The notes: generated by a model not told the origin, from the sequence alone. 32,043 nt of DNA from Verrucomicrobia bacterium 12-59-8 (GCA_002279765.1 NCCR01000085.1:1-32043), one strand, 5' to 3'; shown: positions 7,386-16,463, counted from the stretch's first letter. Numbers and translations: made by a program.

Positions 7386-8819
7386 ATGCTCTCACGCCGC
7401 TCCATGCTCCACCGCTCCGCCTACGGCATCGGCGGCATCGCATTGGCCACGCTGCTGAGGGACCAAAACCTTCTCGCCAGCCCGGAGCAGCTCGGGCCGA
7501 AGCATTTCGATTTGAAGCCCAAGATGCCGCACGGCTTTGGGCAGGCCAAGGCCATGATTTCCATGTTCATGCAGGGCGGGCCCAGCCACATGGATCTGTT
7601 TGATCCCAAGCCCGAGCTCACCCGCTACGACGGCAAGGATTTCCCCGGCGAAGTGAAATACGACGACGCCGCCGGCGCCAGCCGCGAGTGCCTGGGCAGC
7701 CCGTGGAAGTTCAAGCAGTACGGCCAGAGCGGCATGGATGTCAGCGAGCTGCTGCCGCACTTCTCAAACATCGTCGATGACGTCACGCTCATTCGCTCCA
7801 TGCACACCGGCGTGAACAATCACGGCCAGTCGATCTACGCCCTGCTCAATGGCCAGGCCACCGGTGGCCGACCCACGCTCGGGAGCTGGCTCACGTATGG
7901 ACTCGGCTCGGAAAATCAGGACCTGCCTGCCTACGTCGCCCTCACCGATCCACGCGGCCTGCCCGTGCTCGGCGTGGACAACTGGAGCAACGGCTGGCTG
8001 CCTTCGCTGTATCAGGGCACCGTCATTCGTCCCAAAGAGCCGCGCATTCCGAATCTCGATGCGCCCCTCAGCCTCAAGGGCGATGCGCAGGCGCGTTACC
8101 TCAATTTCGTGCAGCGCCTGAACCAGGAGCACCTCGAAGCCCGCCCCGGTGAGGCCGATCTCGAAGCGCGCATCCAGAGCTTTGAACTCGCCGCCCGCAT
8201 GCAGACCGCTGCCAAGGAAGCGCTCGACATCGATCAGGAAAGCGCCGCCACCAAGAAGCTCTACGGCATCGACAATCCCGCCGCCGCCGAGTTCGGCACG
8301 CGCTGCCTCATCGCCCGCCGCCTCGTCGAGCGCGGCGTGCGCTGCGTCTCGCTCTTCACCGGCAATCAGACCTGGGACAACCATCAAAACATCCGCACCG
8401 CGCTGCCTGCCGCCTGCACCTATGTCGATCAAGGAGCCGCCGCCCTCGTCGTCGATCTGAAACAGCGCGGCCTGCTCGACACCACCATCGTCCACTGGGG
8501 CGGCGAGATGGGCCGTCTTCCCGTCATTCAAAACCGCTCCGGCTCCAAGGATCGCAGTACCGTGGGTCGCGACCACAACACCTACGGCTTCAGCATGTGG
8601 GTGGCGGGCGGCGGCTTCAAGTCCGGCCACATCCACGGCGCCACCGACGACTTCGGCCACCACGCCGTGAAGGACATCGTCAACCACTACGACTACCACG
8701 CCACCCTCCTCCACCTCTTCGGTCTCGATGCCCACAAGCTCAGCTACCGCCGCAACGGCACCGAACAGGTGCTGGTGGAGAATCCACAGGCGCGGGTGGT
8801 GAGTGAGATTTTGGCGTGA
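7386..8819 (+). CDS. DUF1501 domain-containing protein
   Basis: A 477-residue DUF1501 protein, a family of exported alkaline-phosphatase-superfamily-like proteins common in planctomycetes and verrucomicrobia. The N-terminus SRRSMLHRSAYGIGGIALATLL resembles a twin-arginine signal. Family stretches include FMQGGPSHMDLFDPKPEL near residue 60, IRSMHTGVNNHGQSIYALLNGQ, HWGGEMGRLPVIQ and RDHNTYGFSMWVAGGGFKSG. These genes normally sit next to a DUF1549/DUF1553 cytochrome-like partner. None is present here, so this copy is an orphan. Its exact reaction is unknown. It is followed by about 170 bases before the lower-GC TIR gene. Confidence 0.92.
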   Translation: MLSRRSMLHRSAYGIGGIALATLLRDQNLLASPEQLGPKHFDLKPKMPHGFGQAKAMISMFMQGGPSHMDLFDPKPELTRYDGKDFPGEVKYDDAAGASRECLGSPWKFKQYGQSGMDVSELLPHFSNIVDDVTLIRSMHTGVNNHGQSIYALLNGQATGGRPTLGSWLTYGLGSENQDLPAYVALTDPRGLPVLGVDNWSNGWLPSLYQGTVIRPKEPRIPNLDAPLSLKGDAQARYLNFVQRLNQEHLEARPGEADLEARIQSFELAARMQTAAKEALDIDQESAATKKLYGIDNPAAAEFGTRCLIARRLVERGVRCVSLFTGNQTWDNHQNIRTALPAACTYVDQGAAALVVDLKQRGLLDTTIVHWGGEMGRLPVIQNRSGSKDRSTVGRDHNTYGFSMWVAGGGFKSGHIHGATDDFGHHAVKDIVNHYDYHATLLHLFGLDAHKLSYRRNGTEQVLVENPQARVVSEILA

Positions 8820-8888
8820 GGTGAGCATCGGTTAACTGTCACGCACACACACAGGTTCATGTTTGAGACGGGCCGCCATTCTGCTAAA

Positions 8889-8916
8889 TTTGGCTTTCGC
8901 CTACACTGGTTATAAG
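8889..8916 (+). promoter_or_regulatory. Candidate sigma70-type promoter of the TIR gene
   Basis: A TTTGGC/TTGGCT box at 8889-8895 is followed after 15-16 bases by TTATAAG at 8910-8916, with TGG directly before it as in an extended -10. It lies 76 bases upstream of the proposed ATG at 8992 in a locally AT-rich stretch. Prediction by eye only. Confidence 0.35.
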
Positions 8917-8991
8917 TAAAAAAGCCTGGCTAAACCAAGCTCTTTCTTGCCAGTGACAAACGAAGCTGAATCGCTAGAATGTTGGGCCGCT

Positions 8992-11900
8992 ATGCCTGAC
9001 TTCGATTTCGATCTTTTTTTGAGCCACAACCGTAAGGACAAGCCTGCAGTTGTGCAGCTTCGAGATTTGTTGAAACTTCGGGGACTAAGAGGGTGGCTAG
9101 ACAAGGAGCAACTTCATCCGGGGCAAAATTGGATTCCGCTAATCAGGAAAGGGCTGGACAACTCTCGTGCCATCGCTGTGTGCGTCGGCGGTCAAGGGGT
9201 GGGCTCATGGCAGGATCAAGAGATCCAGGAGGCACTGCGATGTGCAGTGAAAGATCAGAGGCCTATCATTCCGGTATTTCTCCCAAGTGCGAAGGGGGTA
9301 GATGTCGGATTTCCTGATTTTATAGACCTGCGTACCTATGTCGATTTCCGTGATGGATTCACACAGGAGGCATTGGATGACTTGGTCTTTGGAATCACCG
9401 GCAAGCGTCCGCAACACGCGGAGCAAGAGCGGCGCCTTGCCCGGCTTCCGCAACAGTTTCATTTCTTCGGGCGTGAAAAAGAGCTTGCTACAATTCGTGA
9501 GGCACTGGATCCAATTCGCCGCACATGGGGGGTGCTTATTGATGGCAAGGGGGGCATCGGAAAGACAGCGCTTGCTGTTCGCGCTGCCTACACAGCTCCG
9601 GCAGAGTGGTTTCAGCGCATCTGCTTTGTCAGTGCCAAAACTCATGAACTTTCTCCACAAGGAGAGCAACCCCGAACACAATTCGCCACTCCGACTTGGC
9701 GTGACATGCTAACTGATTTGGCGGGTGAGATGAACTTGCGAGAGGTTGCTCTGCGTACTGGAGATGAAAAACTGGCTGCATTGCTAGAGCGCACCCTGAG
9801 GGAACAACCTACCCTTATTGTCTTCGACAATCTTGAGTCTTTGCCTCAGGAGGATTTGCAGTTGCTCTATGAATTTCTCGGCGTCCTGCCAATGGGATGC
9901 AAAGCCATTGTCACAAGCCGTCGCCGGTCAGATTTGGATGTGCGCACTTTACGTCTTGAACGTTTAGAGCAGTCCGCTGCGTTGGAGATCATCGCCTCCC
10001 TGGCAGAGGATCGCCCAGCGTTGCGCCGTGCCACGTATGCAGAGCGCTTGAGTCTCTACGAGGAAACTGGTGGAAATCCTCTAGTCATTCGTTGGGTTGC
10101 CGGCCAGCTCGGGCGCGGTAAGTGCCGCGATATCGCAACTGCACTGCGTCTGCTAAAAGAAGTCCCACTCTCGGAAGATAATGATCCGCTGCAATTCATC
10201 ATGGGAGACCTCGTGGATGAGTTTACTGTCTCGGAATCGAAGGCCATCACAGCACTTACCCATTTCTCTAAGCCGGTCAAAGTAAGGCATATAGCAGAGC
10301 TAGCAGGTTTGAGTGCTACGTCCACTCAGACAGCTCTAGAAGATCTTAGCTTCCGAGCTTTGGTGAATCCTGATCTTGATTACCAGCGCTTCGTGTTGGC
10401 TCCTCTGGTCGGAGACTACTTGCGTCGTGTTAAGCCGGAACTGGTGAATGAATCTGGAGAGCGTCTTGCGGGCAAGGTGTATGAAATGATTAGCGAAAAA
10501 GGCTACACCAAGTATGAAAGCTTTGAAGAGTTGGAGCAGGAATGGGATCTTATCGAGTCATCCTTGACGATATTCTCGACACAGGATAACAAGCGACTTC
10601 AAACCGTCTGCAATGCGTTGAGAACTTTTTTGGAGTTCAATGGGCATTGGGAAACACGACTAGATCTTAGCTTGAAGGCAGAAGATGTGGCTTTGCAGGC
10701 CGGTGACTATCTTCACGCAGGTTGGAGGGCATATGATGCAGCATGGGTTTGTCGTTTAATGGGGGATGCACCTGGAGTTCTGAAATGCGCAGAAAGAGCT
10801 TTGCTTCACTTTACGCAGAGTCAGAAAGCTGGACCCAATGAGATTCGTGGTCAGGGCAATGCTATACGGCTCAAAGGAACCGCTCATATGATGATGGGCG
10901 ATTACGGTGCGGCTGAAGGTTTTTTCGACTCTGCATTGAGAGTCCGGCGGCAGAATGGGGGTGATAGCGCAGAGATTGCTGTTGTTCTCAATGATTTGGC
11001 AATAATTCGACACTTAAGAAATGATGTCCTTGGTGCGAAAGAGGCCGCTGAAGAAGCTGTCACATGTTCAAAGGCAAGTCAGCGCCCAGAGAGTCTTGCG
11101 ACATCAATGGGAACTCTTGCGGAAATTGTTTTGGCTCAGGGTGATTTGATCAAGGCGGAGAATCTGACGCTGGAGGCGCTAAAGCTGGGTATACAAGTAG
11201 GAAGAAAGCAGTTGATTGCCGCTAACCATCGCAGACTTGCCGGTATTTATTTTTATCAGTGTAAATATGAAATAGCCATCTCGCATGCGCGTCAATCCTT
11301 GGCGATTTATCGAGATGAGCTACCCAACTCTCCTGATCACAAAAATTCCGAAACAGTGCTGAGGGCTGCGCAGCTCGAACGATCCCTCTTAAAGCATCCT
11401 CTAGGCTGGACTTTCAACTCCAATGCTCTGGAAGGGAACACGCTCACGATTGAAGAGGTGGAACGTGTTTTGGCCGATCCGCAGGTGGAGATTTTTGGAA
11501 AACGACGAGAGGAGCTTTCGGAGACGCGTAACCATGTGCAGACGCTTCGACAGATGGCAGAGATTATCAAGACTGGTCGCGAGTTAACGATAGAGGATTT
11601 GTTCTCTCTGCATACCACGTTGATGCAAGGAACAGTGGCAGATATTTATATGCCGGTGGGCAAGTGGAAGGTAGAGTCGAATGAAACAGTGGTTAAATTG
11701 GATGGAAAACGCACAGTTAATTCCAACTACGCGCGGCCAGAGCATGTGGAACGGCTTATGAGCGTCTGGCTGGATGAACTAAATAGGCGTATGCGTAGTC
11801 GTACCACCCCACTTGAAGATTATGTCTGGCTTCACGCCTCCTTTGCTCGCATACATCCCTTTGCCGACGGGAACGGTCGGTTAGCTCGCCTTCTGGCAAA

Positions 11901-12117
11901 TGTGCCAGTGTATGCCAAAGCACATGATCCCATTATTATTTCAGCCACCACTCGCGACCGTTATTTAGGAACTCTTGCTCGCTGGCAAATCGCCTGTGGT
12001 CCTCCTTTGCCCAGCGGGGCTCTTTTCGAAAAATCTGATCTGCTGAGTGACTTCCGCCTGCTTTGTGAAGAGGCGATGACTGAGGATGTCGGGACTGATG
12101 GCGTTGTGCAGGGCTAG
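8992..12117 (+). CDS. TIR-STAND NTPase-TPR-Fic fusion protein (putative NLR-like defence protein)
   Basis: A 1041-residue protein from the ATG at 8992; TTG 8947 would add 15 residues. The TIR domain (about 3-140) begins DFDLFLSHN, and Glu39 in WLDKEQL aligns with the catalytic Glu of TIR NADases such as SARM1. A STAND/NB-ARC-like NTPase (about 155-400) has P-loop GKGGIGKT 185-192, Walker B LIVFDN near 275-280, an IVTSR sensor near 306-310 and a GGNPL motif at 360-364. A winged-helix-like segment (about 410-480) precedes TPR-like helices (about 535-775). A Fic domain (about 800-1010) has the complete motif HPFADGNGRLAR (955-966) and an upstream SxxxEG inhibitory motif (Ser810-Glu814). By analogy, TPRs sense a trigger, the NTPase oligomerises, and TIR and/or Fic act as effectors (NAD+ cleavage, AMPylation). 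GC is visibly lower than in neighbouring genes, suggesting transfer. No partner gene is adjacent. Confidence 0.9.
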   Translation: MPDFDFDLFLSHNRKDKPAVVQLRDLLKLRGLRGWLDKEQLHPGQNWIPLIRKGLDNSRAIAVCVGGQGVGSWQDQEIQEALRCAVKDQRPIIPVFLPSAKGVDVGFPDFIDLRTYVDFRDGFTQEALDDLVFGITGKRPQHAEQERRLARLPQQFHFFGREKELATIREALDPIRRTWGVLIDGKGGIGKTALAVRAAYTAPAEWFQRICFVSAKTHELSPQGEQPRTQFATPTWRDMLTDLAGEMNLREVALRTGDEKLAALLERTLREQPTLIVFDNLESLPQEDLQLLYEFLGVLPMGCKAIVTSRRRSDLDVRTLRLERLEQSAALEIIASLAEDRPALRRATYAERLSLYEETGGNPLVIRWVAGQLGRGKCRDIATALRLLKEVPLSEDNDPLQFIMGDLVDEFTVSESKAITALTHFSKPVKVRHIAELAGLSATSTQTALEDLSFRALVNPDLDYQRFVLAPLVGDYLRRVKPELVNESGERLAGKVYEMISEKGYTKYESFEELEQEWDLIESSLTIFSTQDNKRLQTVCNALRTFLEFNGHWETRLDLSLKAEDVALQAGDYLHAGWRAYDAAWVCRLMGDAPGVLKCAERALLHFTQSQKAGPNEIRGQGNAIRLKGTAHMMMGDYGAAEGFFDSALRVRRQNGGDSAEIAVVLNDLAIIRHLRNDVLGAKEAAEEAVTCSKASQRPESLATSMGTLAEIVLAQGDLIKAENLTLEALKLGIQVGRKQLIAANHRRLAGIYFYQCKYEIAISHARQSLAIYRDELPNSPDHKNSETVLRAAQLERSLLKHPLGWTFNSNALEGNTLTIEEVERVLADPQVEIFGKRREELSETRNHVQTLRQMAEIIKTGRELTIEDLFSLHTTLMQGTVADIYMPVGKWKVESNETVVKLDGKRTVNSNYARPEHVERLMSVWLDELNRRMRSRTTPLEDYVWLHASFARIHPFADGNGRLARLLANVPVYAKAHDPIIISATTRDRYLGTLARWQIACGPPLPSGALFEKSDLLSDFRLLCEEAMTEDVGTDGVVQG

Positions 12118-12248
12118 GATTTGCGGATATTATGATTGGCCATGGAAGCCAAACCTTACACGCTTGTAATGCGGGGGTAATGAAGTTGGCAGGGGCGGGG
12201 TGCTTTTATTGCGGTGGAAATCAATCCAACCCAAACAATCCCAATACT

Positions 12249-13793
12249 ATGAACCCAACTGATACTCCGATGAAAAACTCATCCTCCCACCCGTCGATCT
12301 GGAAGCGCGCGGCGGTGCTTGGGTCCGTATGTGCCCTGAGCGCTTCGCTGGTCGCCTTCTCGGCTGCCAAGGAGGCGGCTGGCACCAAGCCGGAGCCGCT
12401 TCGCATTCAGGTCAGCGATGCACCACTGTCCACTGCAGCCCGGGGTTTCCCGAGCTTTTCACCAATCGTGAAAGCAGTGGCACCCAGCGTGGTGAAAATC
12501 TCGGTCTCGAGCGAGGCTAAGGTCAGCCAGATGCAAATGCCCGAAGGCTTCGACCTGCGCCGTTTCTTCGGCCCCGGCTTCCAGATGCCGGAGGAATTCC
12601 AGCAGCAGCGCGGTCCGCAGCAGCGCCACATGCCGAAAGAGCAGGGCGTGGGCTCCGGCATCATCGTCACCAAGGACGGCTACATCCTCACCAACAATCA
12701 CGTGGTAGAAAACGCCAGCACGATCAAAGTCAGCCTGAACGATGGGCGCGAGTTCAACGGCAAGGTGGTTGGTCGCGATCCGAAGACGGATGTGGCCGTG
12801 GTGAAGGTGGAAGCCCAAGACCTGCCTGCCATGGCCTTTGCCGACAGCGACAAGATCGAAGTCGGCGACATGGTGCTCGCCGTGGGTCATCCGTTTGGCA
12901 TTGGCCAGACCGTGACGACCGGCATCATCAGTGCCAAGGGCCGCGCCACCCTGGGCCTCGACTATGAGGACTTCATCCAGACGGATGCAGCCATCAATCC
13001 CGGCAACTCCGGCGGTGCGCTGGTGGACGTGGAAGGCCGCCTGATCGGCATGAACACAGCCATCCTGAGCCGCAGCGGTGGCAATCAAGGCGTCGGCTTT
13101 GCTGTGCCTACGAACCTGGCCCGCTGGGTGATGGAAAGCCTCGTCAATGCAGGCCGTGTGGAGCGTGGCTTCCTGGGCGTGAACATTCAGGACCTGACTC
13201 CGCAGCTTGCGCAGCAGTTCAAGCTGGACGCTGCCAAGGGCGCTCTCGTCTCCGCCGTCTCGCCTGACAGCCCTGCTGACAAAGCGGGCGTGAAGAGCGG
13301 CGACGTGATCACCGACTTCAATGGTAAGCCCGTCACCGACAGCCGTCATCTGAAACTCCAGGTCGGCTCCACCACCCCCGGTGCCGCAGTGCCGATGAAT
13401 GTGCTGCGCGATGGCAAGACTCAGACTCTCACCGTGACCGTCAAGGAGCTGCCCGGCGACAAGGTGGCCGATGCCACCCCTGCCGCAGGCAGTGCGGACG
13501 ACGCCCTGCATGGTGTCGGTGTGTCGGATCTCGACCAGGCCACGCGTGAGCAGCTCAAGGTGCCCTCCCACATCAAAGGCGCTGTCGTCTCCTCCGTGGA
13601 GGAAGACAGCGTGGCCTACGATGCCGGCCTCCGTCAGGGCGATGTGATCCTGGAGATCAATCGCCAGCCCGTCAAAAACGCCGAGCAGGCCACCGCCCTG
13701 TGCGAGAAGCCTGCAAGCAAGGTCTCGCTGGTGAAGGTCTGGAGCCATGGCGGCACCCGTTTCATCGTGATCGATGAAAGCAAGGCTGGCTGA
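12249..13793 (+). CDS. degP: HtrA/DegP-family periplasmic serine protease
   Basis: A 514-residue HtrA protease. An N-terminal signal-like segment (WKRAAVLGSVCALSASLVAF) is followed by a trypsin-like domain with the triad His151 (TNNHVVE), Asp181 (KTDVAVVKV) and Ser254 (NPGNSGGAL). Two PDZ domains lie at about 275-365 and 410-510. The Met- and Gln-rich loop near residues 90-125 is like the LA loop of DegP/DegQ. The family degrades or refolds misfolded envelope proteins. ATGs at 12249 and 12270 are both possible starts, and the frame stays open back to 12132 without a signal-like sequence. A strong terminator follows. The downstream two-component genes could be a stress-response pair, but they are separated by a terminator and a repeat. 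Confidence 0.94.
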   Translation: MNPTDTPMKNSSSHPSIWKRAAVLGSVCALSASLVAFSAAKEAAGTKPEPLRIQVSDAPLSTAARGFPSFSPIVKAVAPSVVKISVSSEAKVSQMQMPEGFDLRRFFGPGFQMPEEFQQQRGPQQRHMPKEQGVGSGIIVTKDGYILTNNHVVENASTIKVSLNDGREFNGKVVGRDPKTDVAVVKVEAQDLPAMAFADSDKIEVGDMVLAVGHPFGIGQTVTTGIISAKGRATLGLDYEDFIQTDAAINPGNSGGALVDVEGRLIGMNTAILSRSGGNQGVGFAVPTNLARWVMESLVNAGRVERGFLGVNIQDLTPQLAQQFKLDAAKGALVSAVSPDSPADKAGVKSGDVITDFNGKPVTDSRHLKLQVGSTTPGAAVPMNVLRDGKTQTLTVTVKELPGDKVADATPAAGSADDALHGVGVSDLDQATREQLKVPSHIKGAVVSSVEEDSVAYDAGLRQGDVILEINRQPVKNAEQATALCEKPASKVSLVKVWSHGGTRFIVIDESKAG

Positions 13794-13820
13794 TGTGTGA
13801 GTGATCGGCCGTGTGTGTGG

Positions 13821-13857
13821 CCCGCCCTGGTGCGAAAGTGCCGGGGCGGGTTTTTTC
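13821..13857 (+). terminator. Rho-independent terminator after the HtrA gene
   Basis: CCCGCCCTGG and CCGGGGCGGG form a GC-rich stem (one mismatch or bulge) around a TGCGAAAGTG loop, followed directly by TTTTTT. It starts 28 bases after the htrA stop codon, so it should end that transcript. Confidence 0.85.
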
Positions 13858-13882
13858 TGCCGGAGGAGCCTGCAAAAGCGTC

Positions 13883-14020
13883 ACGTGATACAGGCTGCCA
13901 GCCTGTGGCTTGGGAAGGGGTGGAGAGTTCCATCGCCAAAAAAGACAGTCCTGATTTTTTCGATGAGTGATGTGGGAAGACGGGGGATGCCAATCCACAG
14001 GCAGGCTGCCTGTATCACGT
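13883..14020. repeat. REP-like family 2, copy 2 (full doublet)
   Basis: Outer arms ACGTGATACAGGC (13883) and GCCTGTATCACGT (ending 14020) are exact inverse complements. Each is followed by an inner hairpin (CAGGCTGCCAGCCTG on the left, CAGGCAGGCTGCCTG on the right). The left unit 13885-13913 is identical to 4701-4729. The 138-bp element lies between htrA and the response regulator. The rest of 13858-14143 shows no gene. Confidence 0.75.
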
Positions 14021-14143
14021 CCGGAGCATGAGGCCCCCCGCACGCTGCGGTAGCCAAGGGGCAAAGATGAGCACCCTCCACCAAAACCCCACCATTGGAC
14101 AACCCCACCCAGCGCAGCTACCCATATGCCTACCCTGCCAGCC

Positions 14144-14818
14144 ATGCGCCTTTTAGTGATCGAAGATGACAGCAAGATCGCCTCGTTCATCGTGAACGGG
14201 CTGAAGCAAAACGGCTTCGGTGTGGATGCCGCCACCGATGGCGAGCAAGGCCTCGACCTCGCCTGCACCGTGACCTACGACTGCATCGTGCTGGATCTCA
14301 TGCTGCCCAAGCTCGACGGCCTCTCGCTGCTGCGCCAGCTCCGCAAAGAGAAGGTCAATACGCCCGTCGTCATCCTCAGCGCCAAGGCCACGGTGGACGA
14401 TCGCGTCAAGGGCCTGCAAGCCGGTGGCGATGACTACCTGACCAAGCCCTTCGCCTTTTCCGAGCTGCTCGCTCGCGTGCAGGCGCTCATCCGCCGCGCC
14501 ACCCATGTGGTGGAGCCGACCACACTCACCGCCGCAGGTGTCATCCTCGATTTACTCTCGCGTGAAGTGCGGCGTGAGGGCCGCAGCATTGACCTGCAAA
14601 GCCGCGAGTTTGCCCTGCTGGAGCTGCTCATGCGCACCCCCGGCCGCGTCGTCACCAAGACGATGATTCTGGAGCACGTCTGGGACTACAGCTTCGATCC
14701 CCAGACCAATGTGGTGGACGTGCTGGTGCATCGCCTGCGCGCCAAGCTGGACAAGGACTTCGAGGTGAAACTCATTCAAACCATTCGCGGAGTCGGCTAT
14801 GTCCTCAAACCGGTTTAA
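14144..14818 (+). CDS. OmpR/PhoB-family response regulator
   Basis: A 224-residue two-component regulator. The receiver domain has the acidic pair EDD at residues 7-9, phospho-acceptor Asp51 (IVLDLMLP), a conserved Ser/Thr region (VVILSAK) and Lys101 (LTKPF). The C-terminal winged-helix domain contains [13 protein letters not shown] and ends [12 protein letters not shown]. It resembles CusR/CopR-type metal or envelope-stress regulators, but the signal cannot be read from sequence. An ATG at 14126 would add six residues; MRLLVIEDD is the family's usual start. The stop overlaps the kinase start by 20 bases, indicating translational coupling. Because the partner kinase is broken, the regulator may now be controlled by another kinase or be constitutively in one state. 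Confidence 0.94.
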   Translation: MRLLVIEDDSKIASFIVNGLKQNGFGVDAATDGEQGLDLACTVTYDCIVLDLMLPKLDGLSLLRQLRKEKVNTPVVILSAKATVDDRVKGLQAGGDDYLTKPFAFSELLARVQALIRRATHVVEPTTLTAAGVILDLLSREVRREGRSIDLQSREFALLELLMRTPGRVVTKTMILEHVWDYSFDPQTNVVDVLVHRLRAKLDKDFEVKLIQTIRGVGYVLKPV

Positions 14819-16101
14819 GCACTGGAGCCGCAGCTTCGCCGTGCGGCTCACGCTCGGCTACGCGATGATCTTCACGCTCAGTGCCGTCGTGCTCTTCGGG
14901 CTGCTCTACGTCCTGCTCGCTTCCGCACTGGAGCGCAAGGACCGCGAAGTCATCGAGGCGCGGCTCAAGGAATGCGCCGCCGTCTATGCCAGCGGCGGCC
15001 TGCCCGCGTTGCGCAATCTGGTGCAGCTCAATAGCACGGACACCGGCAAGTCGAAGTCCTTCTTTGTCCGCGTCACCGGCAATCTCGGCAGCGTGCTCTT
15101 CGTCAATGTACCCAACGACTGGCTGCAGGCGGATGCGGCTTCATTGCAAACGCAGAACGACACCGCGCGCTCCGACTGGCTGCGCATTCCGAAAGATGAT
15201 GAGCGGGATCTCACCGTCGCCACCGCCCGTTTGTACGACGGCTCCATCCTCCAGGTGGGCCGCAGTACCAACAGCCGCGAGACCGTGCTCCAGCCCTTCC
15301 GCCGCAATTTCCTGCTGGTCATGACGCCCACGCTCCTGCTCGCCGTGCTGGGCGGTGCCTACTTTGCGCATCGTGCCACCAAGCCCGTGCGCGAGGTCGT
15401 CGCCACCGCCCGCACCATCTCAGACACCGGCGACTTTTCCGCCCGCGTCACCGCCCACGTCAGCCAGGCCGAGCTGGAAGAGCTCGCCACTGAGTTCAAC
15501 CGCCTGCTCGACAAAAACGAGTCGCTCATCCAGGGCATGCGCCACGCGCTGGACAATGTGGCGCATGATCTGCGCACCCCGCTGACCCGCCTGCGCGGCA
15601 CCGCCGAGACCGCCGTGCAGACCACGCCCGATCCCATCGCGCGCGAGGCGCTCGCCGATTGCGTGGAGGAATCCGACCGCGTGCTCACCATGCTCAAGGC
15701 GCTGATGGACATCAGCGAAGCCGAAGCCGGCATGATGAAGCTCCACCGCGAGCTGACCTCCATCCCCACGCTGCTCACTCAGGTGGTCGAGCTCTACGAC
15801 CTCATCAGCGAAGAAAAGCACATCACCATCACCACGGATTTTGAGCCCAACTGCCAGGCCTCCGTGGACCCCACCCGCATGAGCCAGGCCCTGGCCAATC
15901 TGCTCGACAACGCCCTCAAATACACCCCCGCAGGCGGCACGGTGCATCTGGCCTGCCGCGCCGCAGACAACACCGTCAGCGTCACCATTCACGACACCGG
16001 CATGGGCATCCCCGCCACCGACCAGCCCCACATCTGGGACCGCCTCTACCGTTAGGGGGGCGGAGTTCGTTATTACGGTGCCGCAGATCCCGCTGGGATG
16101 A
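14799..16101 (+). pseudogene. Sensor histidine kinase, damaged by an internal deletion
   Basis: The open frame (418 residues, stop at 16055) has two membrane helices (about 17-43 and 172-190) around a periplasmic sensor. A HAMP domain (about 191-245), HisKA with His256 ([15 protein letters not shown]), the N box ([16 protein letters not shown]), G1 (DTGMGIP) and the F-box IWDRLYR follow. It stops right after the F-box, so the G2 (GLGLGL-type) region of the ATP site is missing. In the next frame the bases 16060-16101 encode AEFVITVPQIPLG then a stop, which is the normal end of such kinases (usually GSxFxVxLP). I infer a frame-shifting internal deletion of roughly 30-45 codons joining these parts near 16050. 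ATP binding is probably lost. It overlaps the response regulator gene. Confidence 0.85.
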
Positions 16102-16146
16102 GGGGGCAGCTCTTTGCCAGTGCCTAACGACGCCAAGAAACAAACC

Positions 16147-16174
16147 TTGGATTTCAAGCGCACGGGCGTATATT
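16147..16174 (+). promoter_or_regulatory. Candidate promoter of the toxin-antitoxin pair
   Basis: TTGGAT (16147-16152) and TATATT (16169-16174) are separated by 16 bases, 26 bases before the antitoxin ATG. They stand in an otherwise GC-rich region, and both hexamers are close to the sigma70 consensus. Confidence 0.45.
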
Positions 16175-16200
16175 CAACATGCATAGTTCTGCATTCAGCC

Positions 16201-16452
16201 ATGACCATCACCAAGGAAATCCCCACAGACCATGTGCGTGATCTTGATTTGCACCAAGGTGACAACCTGCATGTATTGGCAGAGGTGGGTTCCATGCTGC
16301 TCATCCAGATTGTGAAAGCCGCCTCAGTTCCTTCTGAGACCCCAAAGGGAAGAGCGGGTGAATGGGGGCTCAAGTATGCTGGTGCAGCGAAGGGGACAGA
16401 AACGGTGGAGGATATGCGCATGCGCCACTGCCAGGAAAAATACGGCCTTTAG
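16201..16452 (+). CDS. Putative antitoxin of a VapBC-like pair
   Basis: An 83-residue protein directly before a PIN-domain toxin gene (11 bases between them). It has no strong family signature that I recognise. The segment LHQGDNLHVLAEVGSMLLIQI has the short beta-strand pattern of AbrB/MazE-like swapped-hairpin DNA-binding domains, and a charged C-terminal tail (VEDMRMRHCQEKYGL) could be the toxin-binding region. In such pairs the antitoxin both neutralises the RNase and represses the operon. The open frame extends to a TTG at 16114, but the ATG at 16201 follows a plausible promoter at the right distance. The identification rests mainly on size and position. Confidence 0.65.
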   Translation: MTITKEIPTDHVRDLDLHQGDNLHVLAEVGSMLLIQIVKAASVPSETPKGRAGEWGLKYAGAAKGTETVEDMRMRHCQEKYGL

Positions 16453-16463
16453 AAGACGCCTGA

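Noticed and set aside
8947..8991. TTG/GTG starts adding 13-15 residues to the TIR protein
   Set aside because: TIR domains usually begin a few residues before DFDLFLSHN, which the ATG at 8992 provides; no ribosome-binding site favours the earlier codons.
12459..13748. 429-codon minus-strand ORF over the HtrA gene
   Set aside because: Histidine- and glycine-rich antisense shadow; the HtrA frame has the full catalytic triad.
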